Source: Thermococcus chitonophagus (GTDB taxonomy: Archaea > Methanobacteriota_B > Thermococci > Thermococcales > Thermococcaceae). Taken from it: a DNA stretch of 64,000 nt. This document shows positions 54,892 through 63,612 of the stretch, piece by piece. The position numbers and the translations under genes are program-made. Positions within the stretch are counted from its first letter, which is position 1. Every line of letters begins with the position of its first letter. Below the pieces are notes generated by a model. It had not been told where the DNA came from. It worked only from the letters and a program-made list of their open reading frames with translations, and did no database searches. Where the stretch lies: contig NZ_CP015193.1 of the NCBI RefSeq assembly GCF_002214605.1, positions 1,860,001 through 1,924,000 on the forward strand. The letters are read 5' to 3'.

Positions 54892-56797
54892 GGATGATTA
54901 TTCCAGCTCCTATTAGTATCCCTAAGCCTAGACTTAATAAGCTAAACCTTGAGGTCGCTGTAAGGGTTTCAGTTACTATGCTGGTCTTTGAGATCGGCAC
55001 AGTTTTTGTTATTTGAACTGTTTTAGTTGTTGTAATTTTCTTTGTAACAATGGAACTTGATATTGTCACAGTTCTTGTTTTGACTACCGTCTTAGTAACG
55101 GTGGACACCTGGCCACTAGACGTCAGCACTGTTACATTAAAGTTCGCCCTTCCAAGGACTTTTCCATATGCTATTAATTCACCTTTTAGAACATAAGTTC
55201 CTGGAGTCACGGCAACGAGCTTCACTACAGATGTTCCCGGCCCAACAGGTACAACAACATTACCACCAAGAACATGACCATTCGACAATAGACCCATACC
55301 ATTAGGAAGGCTCAACGATAGATTTCCAAAGAATCCCTGAGGTGCTTTTATACTAACCTTAACATCAAAGGGAGACCCAGCTGGAACTTCACGTGGAGCC
55401 GTTATCGCAAAATTAACTGCAAGAGGTTTAACATTCAGCTTCGGCACATTTGATGAGAACTCCATGAATTTAAGTCCTCCACAGGCAAGGGGATACGGAA
55501 TCGGAGCAACACCCTTTACTTTCCCCAAAGCCAGACTGCCCGAAGTGAGAGGAACCACAGTAAACTCAAACACTTTCTCCTTTCCAGGATCAAGAGATGG
55601 GATGTACCTCACGGCCTCATTGAGAACCCTAAATCCAGCCCCAGGAATAAACTCAACTATTCCTCCATATATTGGCCTATTCCCCACATTTCGGACGATC
55701 ACTTGAACTTTAGTTGGTACCAATGCAGTAGAGCTAGATGGAGGTATCACAGTTATGTTCAGAAGTGCCAGATACCCAGGCTTTTCTTTCGGGTTGTAGA
55801 ATGTAATGAAAGTTCCCTTTTCACCATCTTGATCTTCACTGACCTCTACAAGCCCAACACTTAGGCCATCGTAGATTATCGGGCTTATCCATACCTTACT
55901 AGCGTTCAAAACTCCAGACTCGAGCTCATCATAGCAGGAGTTTAAAATAGAGACATACGCCATGTCATCGGCTATTCCGTTTACTCGGAATATGTACGGG
56001 GAAATTACGTAGTCATGCCCCTCATAGACCGTAAACTCACGTGAAGGATCGTAGCTCACGCTGATTCCAAGGGCTCTGAGGTAGACCTCTATAAATATCC
56101 TGGGGTCACACATGTTGTTGACCATTATGCACCTGAACCCGATGTACTTCACTATGAAATCTCCAACTATAGCTGTATCTCCCTCCTCTATCCTGTAACT
56201 CTTCCCAGCATAGCCAACAGTAATAACGCTGTTCGTTTGATTATTCACTAACGTCATGTTTATGCTTTCTATCTCCAGCTTCATGTTTTCGTACGTTATA
56301 TTATCCCCGATCTTTACTTCCCCCTTGAAAACCAACGGCCTTGGAATTATTGTTACAGTGTAATTTGCAAACGTGAAGGTAGAGGTCTTGAAGACCTTGC
56401 TCTCTCCACCATATGAGGCAACAACCTCAAATCCAGTAGGCGTAACATCGCTCACTTTTATTGTTAAGTTGCCCACCCTTACTTCTTGACCAACAAAAAC
56501 AGGAGGAAACGAACCATTGACAAAAAGCTTTACTGGATCGCCTAAAAATACCCTGTAGATGGAAATATTTGCCATAGGGAGATTATAAATCGACCTTGGT
56601 ATTAGTGAGTAGTACATAACTGAATTGTTAACCTCTTCAGCGACATAAATACTCCTCCCAGGATCAACGTCCAAGAAAGCCAGCGTTACGTTCCCATATG
56701 TAACCCTTTCCCCGATATCTATCCAACCAACAAATGAAGACGCCAAAGCCTGAGGAAGGAACATTAGCATTAGTAATATCACAATTGTCTTCTTCAT
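54857..56797 (-). CDS. Large exported Thr-rich protein, last gene of the archaellum operon
   Basis: The 646-residue protein has a signal peptide (IVILLMLMFLPQALA), S-layer-like repeats each starting from a pattern such as IDIGERVTYGNVTLAF or VKIGDNITYENMKLEI, Ig-like COG1361-type domains (about residues 370-560), a Thr/Val-rich stalk (KTVVKTRTVTISSSIVTKK) and a C-terminal membrane helix (LSLGLGILIGAGIIILIAWI). It starts 3 bases after the arlJ stop, so it is co-transcribed with the archaellum. It could anchor or surround the filament in the envelope. Not one of the standard Arl proteins. Confidence 0.72.
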   Translation of the reverse strand: MKKTIVILLMLMFLPQALASSFVGWIDIGERVTYGNVTLAFLDVDPGRSIYVAEEVNNSVMYYSLIPRSIYNLPMANISIYRVFLGDPVKLFVNGSFPPVFVGQEVRVGNLTIKVSDVTPTGFEVVASYGGESKVFKTSTFTFANYTVTIIPRPLVFKGEVKIGDNITYENMKLEIESINMTLVNNQTNSVITVGYAGKSYRIEEGDTAIVGDFIVKYIGFRCIMVNNMCDPRIFIEVYLRALGISVSYDPSREFTVYEGHDYVISPYIFRVNGIADDMAYVSILNSCYDELESGVLNASKVWISPIIYDGLSVGLVEVSEDQDGEKGTFITFYNPKEKPGYLALLNITVIPPSSSTALVPTKVQVIVRNVGNRPIYGGIVEFIPGAGFRVLNEAVRYIPSLDPGKEKVFEFTVVPLTSGSLALGKVKGVAPIPYPLACGGLKFMEFSSNVPKLNVKPLAVNFAITAPREVPAGSPFDVKVSIKAPQGFFGNLSLSLPNGMGLLSNGHVLGGNVVVPVGPGTSVVKLVAVTPGTYVLKGELIAYGKVLGRANFNVTVLTSSGQVSTVTKTVVKTRTVTISSSIVTKKITTTKTVQITKTVPISKTSIVTETLTATSRFSLLSLGLGILIGAGIIILIAWIQAHRSS

Positions 56798-56800
56798 CTC

Positions 56801-58510
56801 TCATCCCCCCAGTAGGTATAAGATTATCTCTCCCCCACCCAAGTGCATGAACTTAGCCATGAGCGTTTGTCCAACGTACATTCCCGCAGCAAAGACCCAT
56901 AGAAGGATTACAAAGTAGTAAAGAGATCCAAGTATGTGCCCACCATCAGCAACCTTTATTGCCATAGCAGAAAGCAGTGAGTGAGCTATCATCATAACCA
57001 GCATTGAAATAGTGAGGAGCTGCATACCGCTTGGAGGAATAACGTGGATTATGTCACCGATGTACTCCGTAGGTATCTGCAACCTGCTGAAAAGGTCATT
57101 GATCGAGACGGCAACCTGGAATGAGGCAGCTAAAGAGAATGCAAACGCACCGGTAAGTCCAAGGATTATACCTATAAAATTCGACACACTTTGCTGCCTC
57201 TTCCTCCTCAGTCTCACCAGCCTCTCAAAGTTCCTACTTATAACCTTACCAACGTAATCTGGTTCAGCACCCAATCTTAGGCTCTCCCTAAATATCTCTG
57301 AGAATATTCCAATTAACCAACTGCCAGTCTCAGCAATGAAGAAGTCCCAAGCCCTCTGACTGTCTACTCTTACAGCTAATCTTCTGTAGAGGGCCCTTAT
57401 ATCCTCAGTTAGAGTTCCAAAGTCGTGAGCACTAAGGTACTTGAGTACGAGAAGTAGGGATGCACCACTTGCAGCAAGGGAAGATGCCAAGCTCCTTATG
57501 AAAGCCGGAAAGTTCTCATCTTTCCTGAATATCGATGCCTCCTCTTTCCTAATAACGTTCCCCACGTACATGAGAGGAGTTAACGTTAAGGCTATGACGA
57601 ACGGGGTAGGAAGAGCGAACCTTGGCCTGATTACAACTAGGTATACAAGCAAAACTACCGGGATCAGGGCAACTGACATTATCAGGGCTTTCTTTATCCT
57701 CTCCTGTCTGGGTGTTTTTACCTTCATCTCAGCCCAAATTGGATCTTCGGGCATCCTGTATTTTATAACCAACAGGGTGCCAATCTCCGCGGCTAAAATC
57801 AAGAAGATAAGGTAAAGAGCCAATCTACCGATGTTCTGGCCGGTAATTAGGGGCCCTATAATTATGAACGCCGCTGCAAACACCACCGAGATTATAATTG
57901 ATTCGTATATCTCCTTGAATATATCGAGATCATAGAGGGCACCTTCATAGAACGTCTGGAAGTCGTCCATAACGGTCTGTTGCTCTTGGAATAGGTAATC
58001 CTTCAGCTCAACACCACTATCCAAAGAGTACGCGAGTCTATCAAGGAAATCAGCAAAAACCCTGCTTGGAGTTCTTCTGGCTAGAAATCTAAAAGCTTCA
58101 GGCATCGAACGGTGGAGCTTGTCAACGATAATGTACACTTTTTTAAGCTCACTCGCTATTGCCCCAAGCTTTGGATCGCTCGCGAGAACCCTGAGCAGGT
58201 CACTCCTCCCAATTTCACTCGTTGAGAGTACCGCGAAATAAGTTATGAAGAACGGCAACTTTGAGTTTATGCTTATCCTCTTGGAATCAGCCATTAGATA
58301 TGGATAAGCAACAACGTAGAGAGCTAGAATAATAGGAATTAAGTACATAAATAGCCTCAAACCAGTAGGGAGAGCCACAAGCCTGTTGAAGATGCTTATG
58401 GCAATAAAGATAACTGCAGAGCCAGCTAGCCCAGGTAACAATATCTTCCTAAGGTACTCCTTTGGATCAACGTCTGCCTTGACGAATATGCTGATCTTCT
58501 CCCCTGCCAT
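56801..58510 (-). CDS. arlJ: Archaellum membrane platform protein ArlJ (FlaJ)
   Basis: The polytopic platform protein of the archaellum motor, homologous to TadC/PilC. The 569-residue protein has about nine membrane helices and two cytoplasmic T2SF-type domains (SELKKVYIIVDKLHRSMPEA...SGVELKDYLFQEQ and SLAASGASLLLVLKYLSAHD). It contacts the ATPase ArlI. ATG 58510 follows GAGGTGAATTTC; the GTG at 58519 is inside that site. Confidence 0.92.
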   Translation of the reverse strand: MAGEKISIFVKADVDPKEYLRKILLPGLAGSAVIFIAISIFNRLVALPTGLRLFMYLIPIILALYVVAYPYLMADSKRISINSKLPFFITYFAVLSTSEIGRSDLLRVLASDPKLGAIASELKKVYIIVDKLHRSMPEAFRFLARRTPSRVFADFLDRLAYSLDSGVELKDYLFQEQQTVMDDFQTFYEGALYDLDIFKEIYESIIISVVFAAAFIIIGPLITGQNIGRLALYLIFLILAAEIGTLLVIKYRMPEDPIWAEMKVKTPRQERIKKALIMSVALIPVVLLVYLVVIRPRFALPTPFVIALTLTPLMYVGNVIRKEEASIFRKDENFPAFIRSLASSLAASGASLLLVLKYLSAHDFGTLTEDIRALYRRLAVRVDSQRAWDFFIAETGSWLIGIFSEIFRESLRLGAEPDYVGKVISRNFERLVRLRRKRQQSVSNFIGIILGLTGAFAFSLAASFQVAVSINDLFSRLQIPTEYIGDIIHVIPPSGMQLLTISMLVMMIAHSLLSAMAIKVADGGHILGSLYYFVILLWVFAAGMYVGQTLMAKFMHLGGGEIILYLLGG

Positions 58511-58524
58511 GAAATTCACCTCAG

Positions 58525-60138
58525 TCAGAGCCTGAAGCTCAGACCCTCGATACCCCTCTGGTAGAAGGCCTTGATCTCCCTATAAACGTCCCAGTAGTTG
58601 AATATCTTCAACTCGACCATCCTCTGTATTATCCTAGCCCTAAGGAAGAGCTCATCGTAAATATCCTTGGGATCTTCGTAACCAGCTATCTCAGCTATCT
58701 TCCTCTCAAGGATGTACGAGTTGTTCATACCTCTGAAGATGTGTTTGTCACTCACAGGATCCCACTCGAAGACGTTCCTAGTTGCGACCCCACCGAGCTC
58801 CTCATAGTACCCCTCGATCTCAACAACCGTTAGAACCCTTCTCAGGAATTTACCCCTAACGTAAACGGCCTGCTGGAATATGGCTATGTTGAGATTGTCT
58901 ATGAACGTTATCGGAACGTTAATTGGAGAACCCGTGAAACGCTGTATCATCTTCTTAACGTCACCGGCGTGGAAAGTACTCATCACTGGGTGACCCGTCT
59001 GCATAGCCTGGAATGCAATAGCACCCTCGGCACCTCTGATCTCACCGACTATGATGTAGTTGGGCCTTGATCTTAATGCTGCCTTAAGCAGATCGAACAA
59101 CGTTACTCTACTCTCTTCAGGACCTCTCTCCCTCGTCACAAGCCTCTGCCATGTGGGATGAGGAACCTGAACTTCGGGGGTATCCTCAGCGGTGAACACT
59201 TTTGATCCGGGCTTTATGAATGGTATTATAGCATTGAGGGTTGTAGTTTTACCTGAAGCTGTCTCACCGCACACGAATATACTCATACCATACTCTATGG
59301 CTAGCCAGAGATACGCTGCAATCTCGGCACTCATGGTTCCCCAGGCAACCAGCTGGGTAATGCTCAGTGGGGTTGCGGCGAATTTTCTTATAGTAGCACT
59401 CGGACCCTTCAATGATATGTCGGGAGAGTAGATTATGTTTATACGCGATCCATCGGGAAGGGAACCATCAACTATTGGGTTCCTGTCACTTACTGGCCTT
59501 CCAATTCTCTCAGAAAGGTTCTTAAAGTAATCAGCTAGTTCAACGTTGTCCTTCCACCTTATGTTCGTTGGTAGGTGCTCGAATATCTTGTGAACTAGAG
59601 AAACGTAGTGGGCGCCTATTATGTGGATATCCTCGATGTATGGATCTCTTGCCAAAGGTTCAAGAGGGCCTATCCCAATGATGTCCCTCTTGATCAGGTA
59701 ACGGAACTTCTCCATCTCCTCCTTGGTTATCGTGATCCCTTTCCTGCCTTTAACAAGAGAAAGAACAGCCTCCTCAAAAAGGGAGTCAAGAAATCTCTCA
59801 AACTCTTCCTGCTCCTCTGGAATATCTCTATTTGGGGCCAACTCAAGGATTCTATCTTTTATCATTCTGTACTTCTCTTCTTCCTCCCTCGTTTCTATCC
59901 TGGGCTCGATAACTATGTACTGCTTCTCGGTCTGGGGGTCACCATAGATGTGAATGAAGATTGGATCACCTACAGGATAGATTATATTTGGGTAGGGAAT
60001 TTCCTTCATATCCCTACTTAGTTGAACGTGAAACTCCGGAACTTTACCATACTTCTTTCTAAACTGCTCAACGTACTTCTTTAGGTGAGGATTTCTCCTC
60101 ATTGCATCCTCCAGTGTCTGGGAAACAGCCTCAGCCAT
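58525..60138 (-). CDS. arlI: Archaellum motor ATPase ArlI (FlaI)
   Basis: Hexameric secretion-type ATPase that powers archaellum assembly and rotation. The 537-residue protein has the Walker A GETASGKTTTLNA, an Asp box around FTAEDTPEVQVPHPTW, Walker B region YIIVGEIRGAEG and His box TGHPVMSTFHAGD. The N-terminal domain (KKYVEQFRKKYGKVPEFHVQ) is of the archaellum type, not of pilus ATPases. ATG 60138 follows GGTGGTGAGG and is preceded by the arlH stop at 60159. Confidence 0.95.
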   Translation of the reverse strand: MAEAVSQTLEDAMRRNPHLKKYVEQFRKKYGKVPEFHVQLSRDMKEIPYPNIIYPVGDPIFIHIYGDPQTEKQYIVIEPRIETREEEEKYRMIKDRILELAPNRDIPEEQEEFERFLDSLFEEAVLSLVKGRKGITITKEEMEKFRYLIKRDIIGIGPLEPLARDPYIEDIHIIGAHYVSLVHKIFEHLPTNIRWKDNVELADYFKNLSERIGRPVSDRNPIVDGSLPDGSRINIIYSPDISLKGPSATIRKFAATPLSITQLVAWGTMSAEIAAYLWLAIEYGMSIFVCGETASGKTTTLNAIIPFIKPGSKVFTAEDTPEVQVPHPTWQRLVTRERGPEESRVTLFDLLKAALRSRPNYIIVGEIRGAEGAIAFQAMQTGHPVMSTFHAGDVKKMIQRFTGSPINVPITFIDNLNIAIFQQAVYVRGKFLRRVLTVVEIEGYYEELGGVATRNVFEWDPVSDKHIFRGMNNSYILERKIAEIAGYEDPKDIYDELFLRARIIQRMVELKIFNYWDVYREIKAFYQRGIEGLSFRL

Positions 60139-60158
60139 CCTCACCACCCCCTCTCGCT

Positions 60159-60857
60159 TCACACTACAGCTGCAATCTCAACTACAAGTCCTACCTTAGG
60201 CTCAACCCTGAAGGGTATAATCTTCTGAAATACACCCTTTGCATTGTTGTACTTCACAATCGTTGCCGAATTCTTTAGGTCGCCACCGAAAACTCTAACG
60301 TTAAGGCGCATAAGCAACGTTGATGCCTCTTCGAGGAGAAATAACACATCCCTGGGGAGCTCCTCTGGGTTAGCGGTGAGTATGATAACCTTACCTAAAC
60401 TTGAGAGCCTCTTTATGTACATGAGGAAGTTTCTAACACTCCTAACCTCCTGCTCTCTCGAAAGGACGGATGAAAAGGAGTCAATCACAACGATATCCTG
60501 TTCCCACAATCTAGGTTCACCCAATAATCTGCTTAAGAACTTCCTCTCCTCACTAACTCCACTAAGTAGAGGGTAAAGTGATACAAATACAAGCTTTTTT
60601 CTTATGAGGAAAGGGATTACATCATAGCTAATCGACATCATCTGCTTGACATATTCAACAGTTGTATATTGAGAGGAGATATAGCTTGCGGTATAACCGT
60701 TCATAAGGAACCCGTATAATAGTCTCTGGGAAAGTATGGACTTCCCTGTTCCCCTGTCACCTTCAATGAGCATTATTGTGCCAGCAGGAATGCCACCGCC
60801 AAGCCTCCTGTGAAGTTCATCGCCTTTTAAGTCAATCCTAAGGAGCTCCTCGACCAA
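60159..60857 (-). CDS. arlH: Archaellum motor regulator ArlH (FlaH)
   Basis: RecA/KaiC-like protein that binds ATP and forms a ring under ArlI. The 232-residue product has Walker A EGDRGTGKSILSQRLL and the Walker B-type DIVVIDSFSSVLSREQ. I chose TTG 60857 (LVEELLRIDLKGDEL) because GGGGGTG lies just upstream and the family begins here; the longer open frame would overlap arlG. The C-terminus (VEPKVGLVVEIA) is typical. Confidence 0.9.
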   Translation of the reverse strand: MVEELLRIDLKGDELHRRLGGGIPAGTIMLIEGDRGTGKSILSQRLLYGFLMNGYTASYISSQYTTVEYVKQMMSISYDVIPFLIRKKLVFVSLYPLLSGVSEERKFLSRLLGEPRLWEQDIVVIDSFSSVLSREQEVRSVRNFLMYIKRLSSLGKVIILTANPEELPRDVLFLLEEASTLLMRLNVRVFGGDLKNSATIVKYNNAKGVFQKIIPFRVEPKVGLVVEIAAVV

Positions 60858-60882
60858 GATGATCACCCCCAGGTTACTGATT

Positions 60883-61365
60883 TTAACTCTTAATCCTGAA
60901 CACCAGAACTCTTCTCTTGCCGTTCTCGAGAACAATCTGAATTCTGTGGGGTACTGTTGTGTCCAATGCTGTGCCAAGTGTCACTGTAATAACTCCAACT
61001 TGGAACGGCTGAAGGCTCGTTATGGGATTGCCAGCTGTATCTGTGAATGTTAGATTTGAGGAAGGTACAAGATCTCCATCGATGAAAACCTGAACTGAAT
61101 CAGGACTAAATGGGAAAGCTATCTTTCCAATGTTTTTGACATAAAACGTGTAATTATAAGGTCCAGTACCCGTGACGACAACAGCGTTTGGATCATTTAT
61201 TATTGCAAATTCTATTTTGAGATCCTCTGCCACCATTGCTCCTCTTACTTTCATGCTGTTCGCTAGATCGTTTGTTACATAGGCAAGAGCTCCGGCAACA
61301 CTGCCGGCTATTATGACAGCAACTATGAACATTATCAGTTCACTTGCTGGTCCGCCTGCAGCCAT
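60883..61365 (-). CDS. arlG: Archaellum stator protein ArlG (FlaG)
   Basis: The 160-residue protein has an N-terminal membrane helix (ELIMFIVAVIIAGSVAGALAY) and a beta-sandwich (IEFAIINDPNAVVVTGTGPY, FYVKNIGKIAFPFSPDSVQV). ArlG forms a filament with ArlF that binds the S-layer, anchoring the motor. The start ATG at 61365 follows GGAGGTGAACTGA, immediately after the arlF stop. Confidence 0.9.
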   Translation of the reverse strand: MAAGGPASELIMFIVAVIIAGSVAGALAYVTNDLANSMKVRGAMVAEDLKIEFAIINDPNAVVVTGTGPYNYTFYVKNIGKIAFPFSPDSVQVFIDGDLVPSSNLTFTDTAGNPITSLQPFQVGVITVTLGTALDTTVPHRIQIVLENGKRRVLVFRIKS

Positions 61366-61836
61366 TCAGTTCACCTCCACTGGACACTGAGTTGAGCTTG
61401 AGTTTACGATATAGCTGGAACCATTGTAATAGTACGTGATGATCAGGAGACATCCATTATCAAAAGCTAAAGTGGCGTAATTTAAGCTCCCACTTGTATC
61501 TGCACCATTCGGTATTGTAACGGCGTAATCGTTTCCAGGAATTAGATATCCCAAATCAACTGAAGCAACATATGCCCCATTATATATGACATCCACATCT
61601 CCCGGAATTGTCTGACCTAGGAATTGAAATTTAACATCAACATCAGTAGCTGAGATATTGTAAACCGAAACTTCGCCAATCTTAAAATTTAGTTGGGAAA
61701 GCTTGAGGGAATACCAAAACTCCCTAGCCGCTTGAACCTCGTTGTAACTATTGTCCCACGCTGTATATAGTGTTCCTACTGCTATCAAAAAAGAGATGAA
61801 GATTATCGCTGCACTCGCTGAAACACTGAACCCCAA
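61366..61836 (-). CDS. arlF: Archaellum stator protein ArlF (FlaF)
   Basis: The 156-residue protein has one N-terminal helix (ASAAIIFISFLIAVGTLYTAW) and a beta-sandwich domain (LNFKIGEVSVYNISATDVDV, GYLIPGNDYAVTIPNGA). It binds S-layer protein outside the cell as the stator with ArlG. TTG 61836 follows GGAGGGATTACTA. The gap to arlG is zero bases. Confidence 0.88.
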   Translation of the reverse strand: MGFSVSASAAIIFISFLIAVGTLYTAWDNSYNEVQAAREFWYSLKLSQLNFKIGEVSVYNISATDVDVKFQFLGQTIPGDVDVIYNGAYVASVDLGYLIPGNDYAVTIPNGADTSGSLNYATLAFDNGCLLIITYYYNGSSYIVNSSSTQCPVEVN

Positions 61837-61851
61837 TAGTAATCCCTCCGA

Positions 61852-63117
61852 TCAGACACCGTAGAACTCATCCAAGGTCTTCTCTAGCATCTTGACTTCC
61901 CTTTCCAGCTTATCAAGGACATCCCTCGTGATCCTCAGACCCCTAAGCCTCTCAATGAACAATAGGCTTATTAGGTGATCCTGAACGGTAAGCTTCTCAG
62001 CAGGCTTCCACTCTGGATCCCTGTGGTGTGGCCTTGTTCCTCTTGCAAACCTCAGCAGTTGATTGAGGACTTTTTCGCTTATCCAGCCGATCTCATAGTA
62101 GAACTCCAGAACTTTCTCGAGGTTCTGCATGCCTACCCTGTCGATGAGGAATCCAAGCCATTTTAGTGCAATCATGATCGAAACTACGTCTTCCGGTATT
62201 TCTTCAAGCCTTGCCTTCTTGGGTTCTTCCTCGAAGAGGATGCTCGCGATGTCCTCTGGGATCTTCATTTTCTCAGCCATTCCAACACCACCCTCCTCAA
62301 TCTTTTCTTCTTCAGGATGAGCGGAAACTTCAATCTCAGGTTTTTCCTCAACTTCAACTTCTTCTTCAGGCTTAACTTCCTCAACAACTTCTTCTTGTGG
62401 GATTTCTTCAATCTCAACTTCTTCCTCTTTAACTTCCTCTTCCTCAGGCTTAACTTCTTCAACAACTACCTCCTCAACCTTCTCTTCAGGCTTAACCTCC
62501 TCAACTTCAGGTTGCTCAGCCTCAGCTTCGAGTTCCTCAACCTTACCGGCAAGCTCTTCAATTTCCTCAGGCTTGACTTCTTCTCCCTTTTCGATCTTTT
62601 CTTCAAGCTCCTCAACTTTTGCTTTTGCTTCCTCAATTTTCTCGCCAGCTATCTTGGCCTCAAGCTTCTCGAGTTTCTCATGTAGTTCCTCAATTTTCTC
62701 AGTTATCTCCTTTGGAACTTTCTCCTCCTTTGGCTTCTCTTCAAGGAGCTCCTCAATCTTCTCTATCTTCTCACTGACCTCAGCAGCTTTCTCGGCAACA
62801 GCCTCAGCCTTCTTCTCATGAACGGCAAACTTCTTCTCTTCCAAGGCCTCAACAAGCCTCGCGAGTTGAGCACTCAGATCACTAAGCTTCTTACCAAGCT
62901 CATCAACCCTCTTGCTTATCTGCTCGTACTTTGCAGCCTGGCTTCCATAAGCATCAAGAACTCTCTTGACGATCTCGTCCAGTTGCTGTGGGGTTAATGA
63001 ATCTTTCTTTGCCATGAGCTTTTCTCTGAGCTCCTCTATGACAACACTAGGAACCTTGCCCTTAAGTTCTGAAAGCTTTGCATTAATCTCTGCATCAGTG
63101 ACATAGCCAACCTCCAT
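61852..63117 (-). CDS. arlD: Archaellum switch-complex protein ArlD/E fusion (FlaD/E) with acidic repeat linker
   Basis: The 421-residue cytoplasmic protein has an N-terminal helical part, a long coiled coil, and a low-complexity acidic linker (about residues 195-285) rich in EVKPEEE and VEVEE-type repeats. The C-terminal ArlE domain has IPEDVVSIMIALKWLGFLID, EIGWISEKVLNQLLRFARGT and ISLLFIERLRGLRI. In Euryarchaeota ArlC/D/E link the CheF-CheY signal to the motor. ATG 63117 lies 3 bases after the arlC stop. Confidence 0.9.
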   Translation of the reverse strand: MEVGYVTDAEINAKLSELKGKVPSVVIEELREKLMAKKDSLTPQQLDEIVKRVLDAYGSQAAKYEQISKRVDELGKKLSDLSAQLARLVEALEEKKFAVHEKKAEAVAEKAAEVSEKIEKIEELLEEKPKEEKVPKEITEKIEELHEKLEKLEAKIAGEKIEEAKAKVEELEEKIEKGEEVKPEEIEELAGKVEELEAEAEQPEVEEVKPEEKVEEVVVEEVKPEEEEVKEEEVEIEEIPQEEVVEEVKPEEEVEVEEKPEIEVSAHPEEEKIEEGGVGMAEKMKIPEDIASILFEEEPKKARLEEIPEDVVSIMIALKWLGFLIDRVGMQNLEKVLEFYYEIGWISEKVLNQLLRFARGTRPHHRDPEWKPAEKLTVQDHLISLLFIERLRGLRITRDVLDKLEREVKMLEKTLDEFYGV

Positions 63118-63120
63118 TGA

Positions 63121-63600
63121 TCACACCTCCGCAAGCACCTCGTAGAGGATCGAGTCTATATCAACACCATAACCCGCGAGCACTTTTATGTCATTCTTGA
63201 CCTTGGCAAGCTCCATCTTGAGTTCGTCGATCTGCTTCTTTAACTCCTGTATCTCACTGCTTAGCGATGACTCCTGACTTAACTGTTCCTTGAAAGGATT
63301 GATTTCTTGAGATACTACTTCATAGAGCATCATGATGTCCTTTATTGTCTTATCAAGTCTCTCAATTTCCTCCCTTAGCTCCTGAATCTGCTTCTTAATG
63401 TTGTCAATACTTATCTTAACCCTCGGAAGATCGTTCTCTATCTCATTGAGTCTCTCCATAATCTGGCTGATCTGTTCATCCTGTTCCCTGTTCTCTACCC
63501 TCTCCTCAAGCTCCTCGACAGTTACTTCCTCAAAGGTTTCTTCAGCTGGTGCTTCCTTCTTTTTCTTTTTGAATAAAGATGAAAGGAACTCAAGAGCCAT
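63121..63600 (-). CDS. arlC: Archaellum switch-complex protein ArlC (FlaC)
   Basis: The 159-residue protein is almost wholly coiled coil (ISQIMERLNEIENDLPRVKI, IQELREEIERLDKTIKDIMM) after a short basic amphipathic N-terminus (FLSSLFKKKKKEAP) that may touch the membrane. It forms the ring around the motor with ArlD/E. ATG 63600 follows GGGGTGAGGCCC; the GTG at 63609 is part of that site. Confidence 0.88.
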   Translation of the reverse strand: MALEFLSSLFKKKKKEAPAEETFEEVTVEELEERVENREQDEQISQIMERLNEIENDLPRVKISIDNIKKQIQELREEIERLDKTIKDIMMLYEVVSQEINPFKEQLSQESSLSSEIQELKKQIDELKMELAKVKNDIKVLAGYGVDIDSILYEVLAEV

Positions 63601-63612
63601 GGGCCTCACCCC

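Noticed and set aside
62129-62821. Several plus-strand open frames with repetitive Phe/Leu/Ser products
   Set aside because: They are antisense to the acidic repeat linker of ArlD/E; repetitive GAA codons give stop-free shadows.
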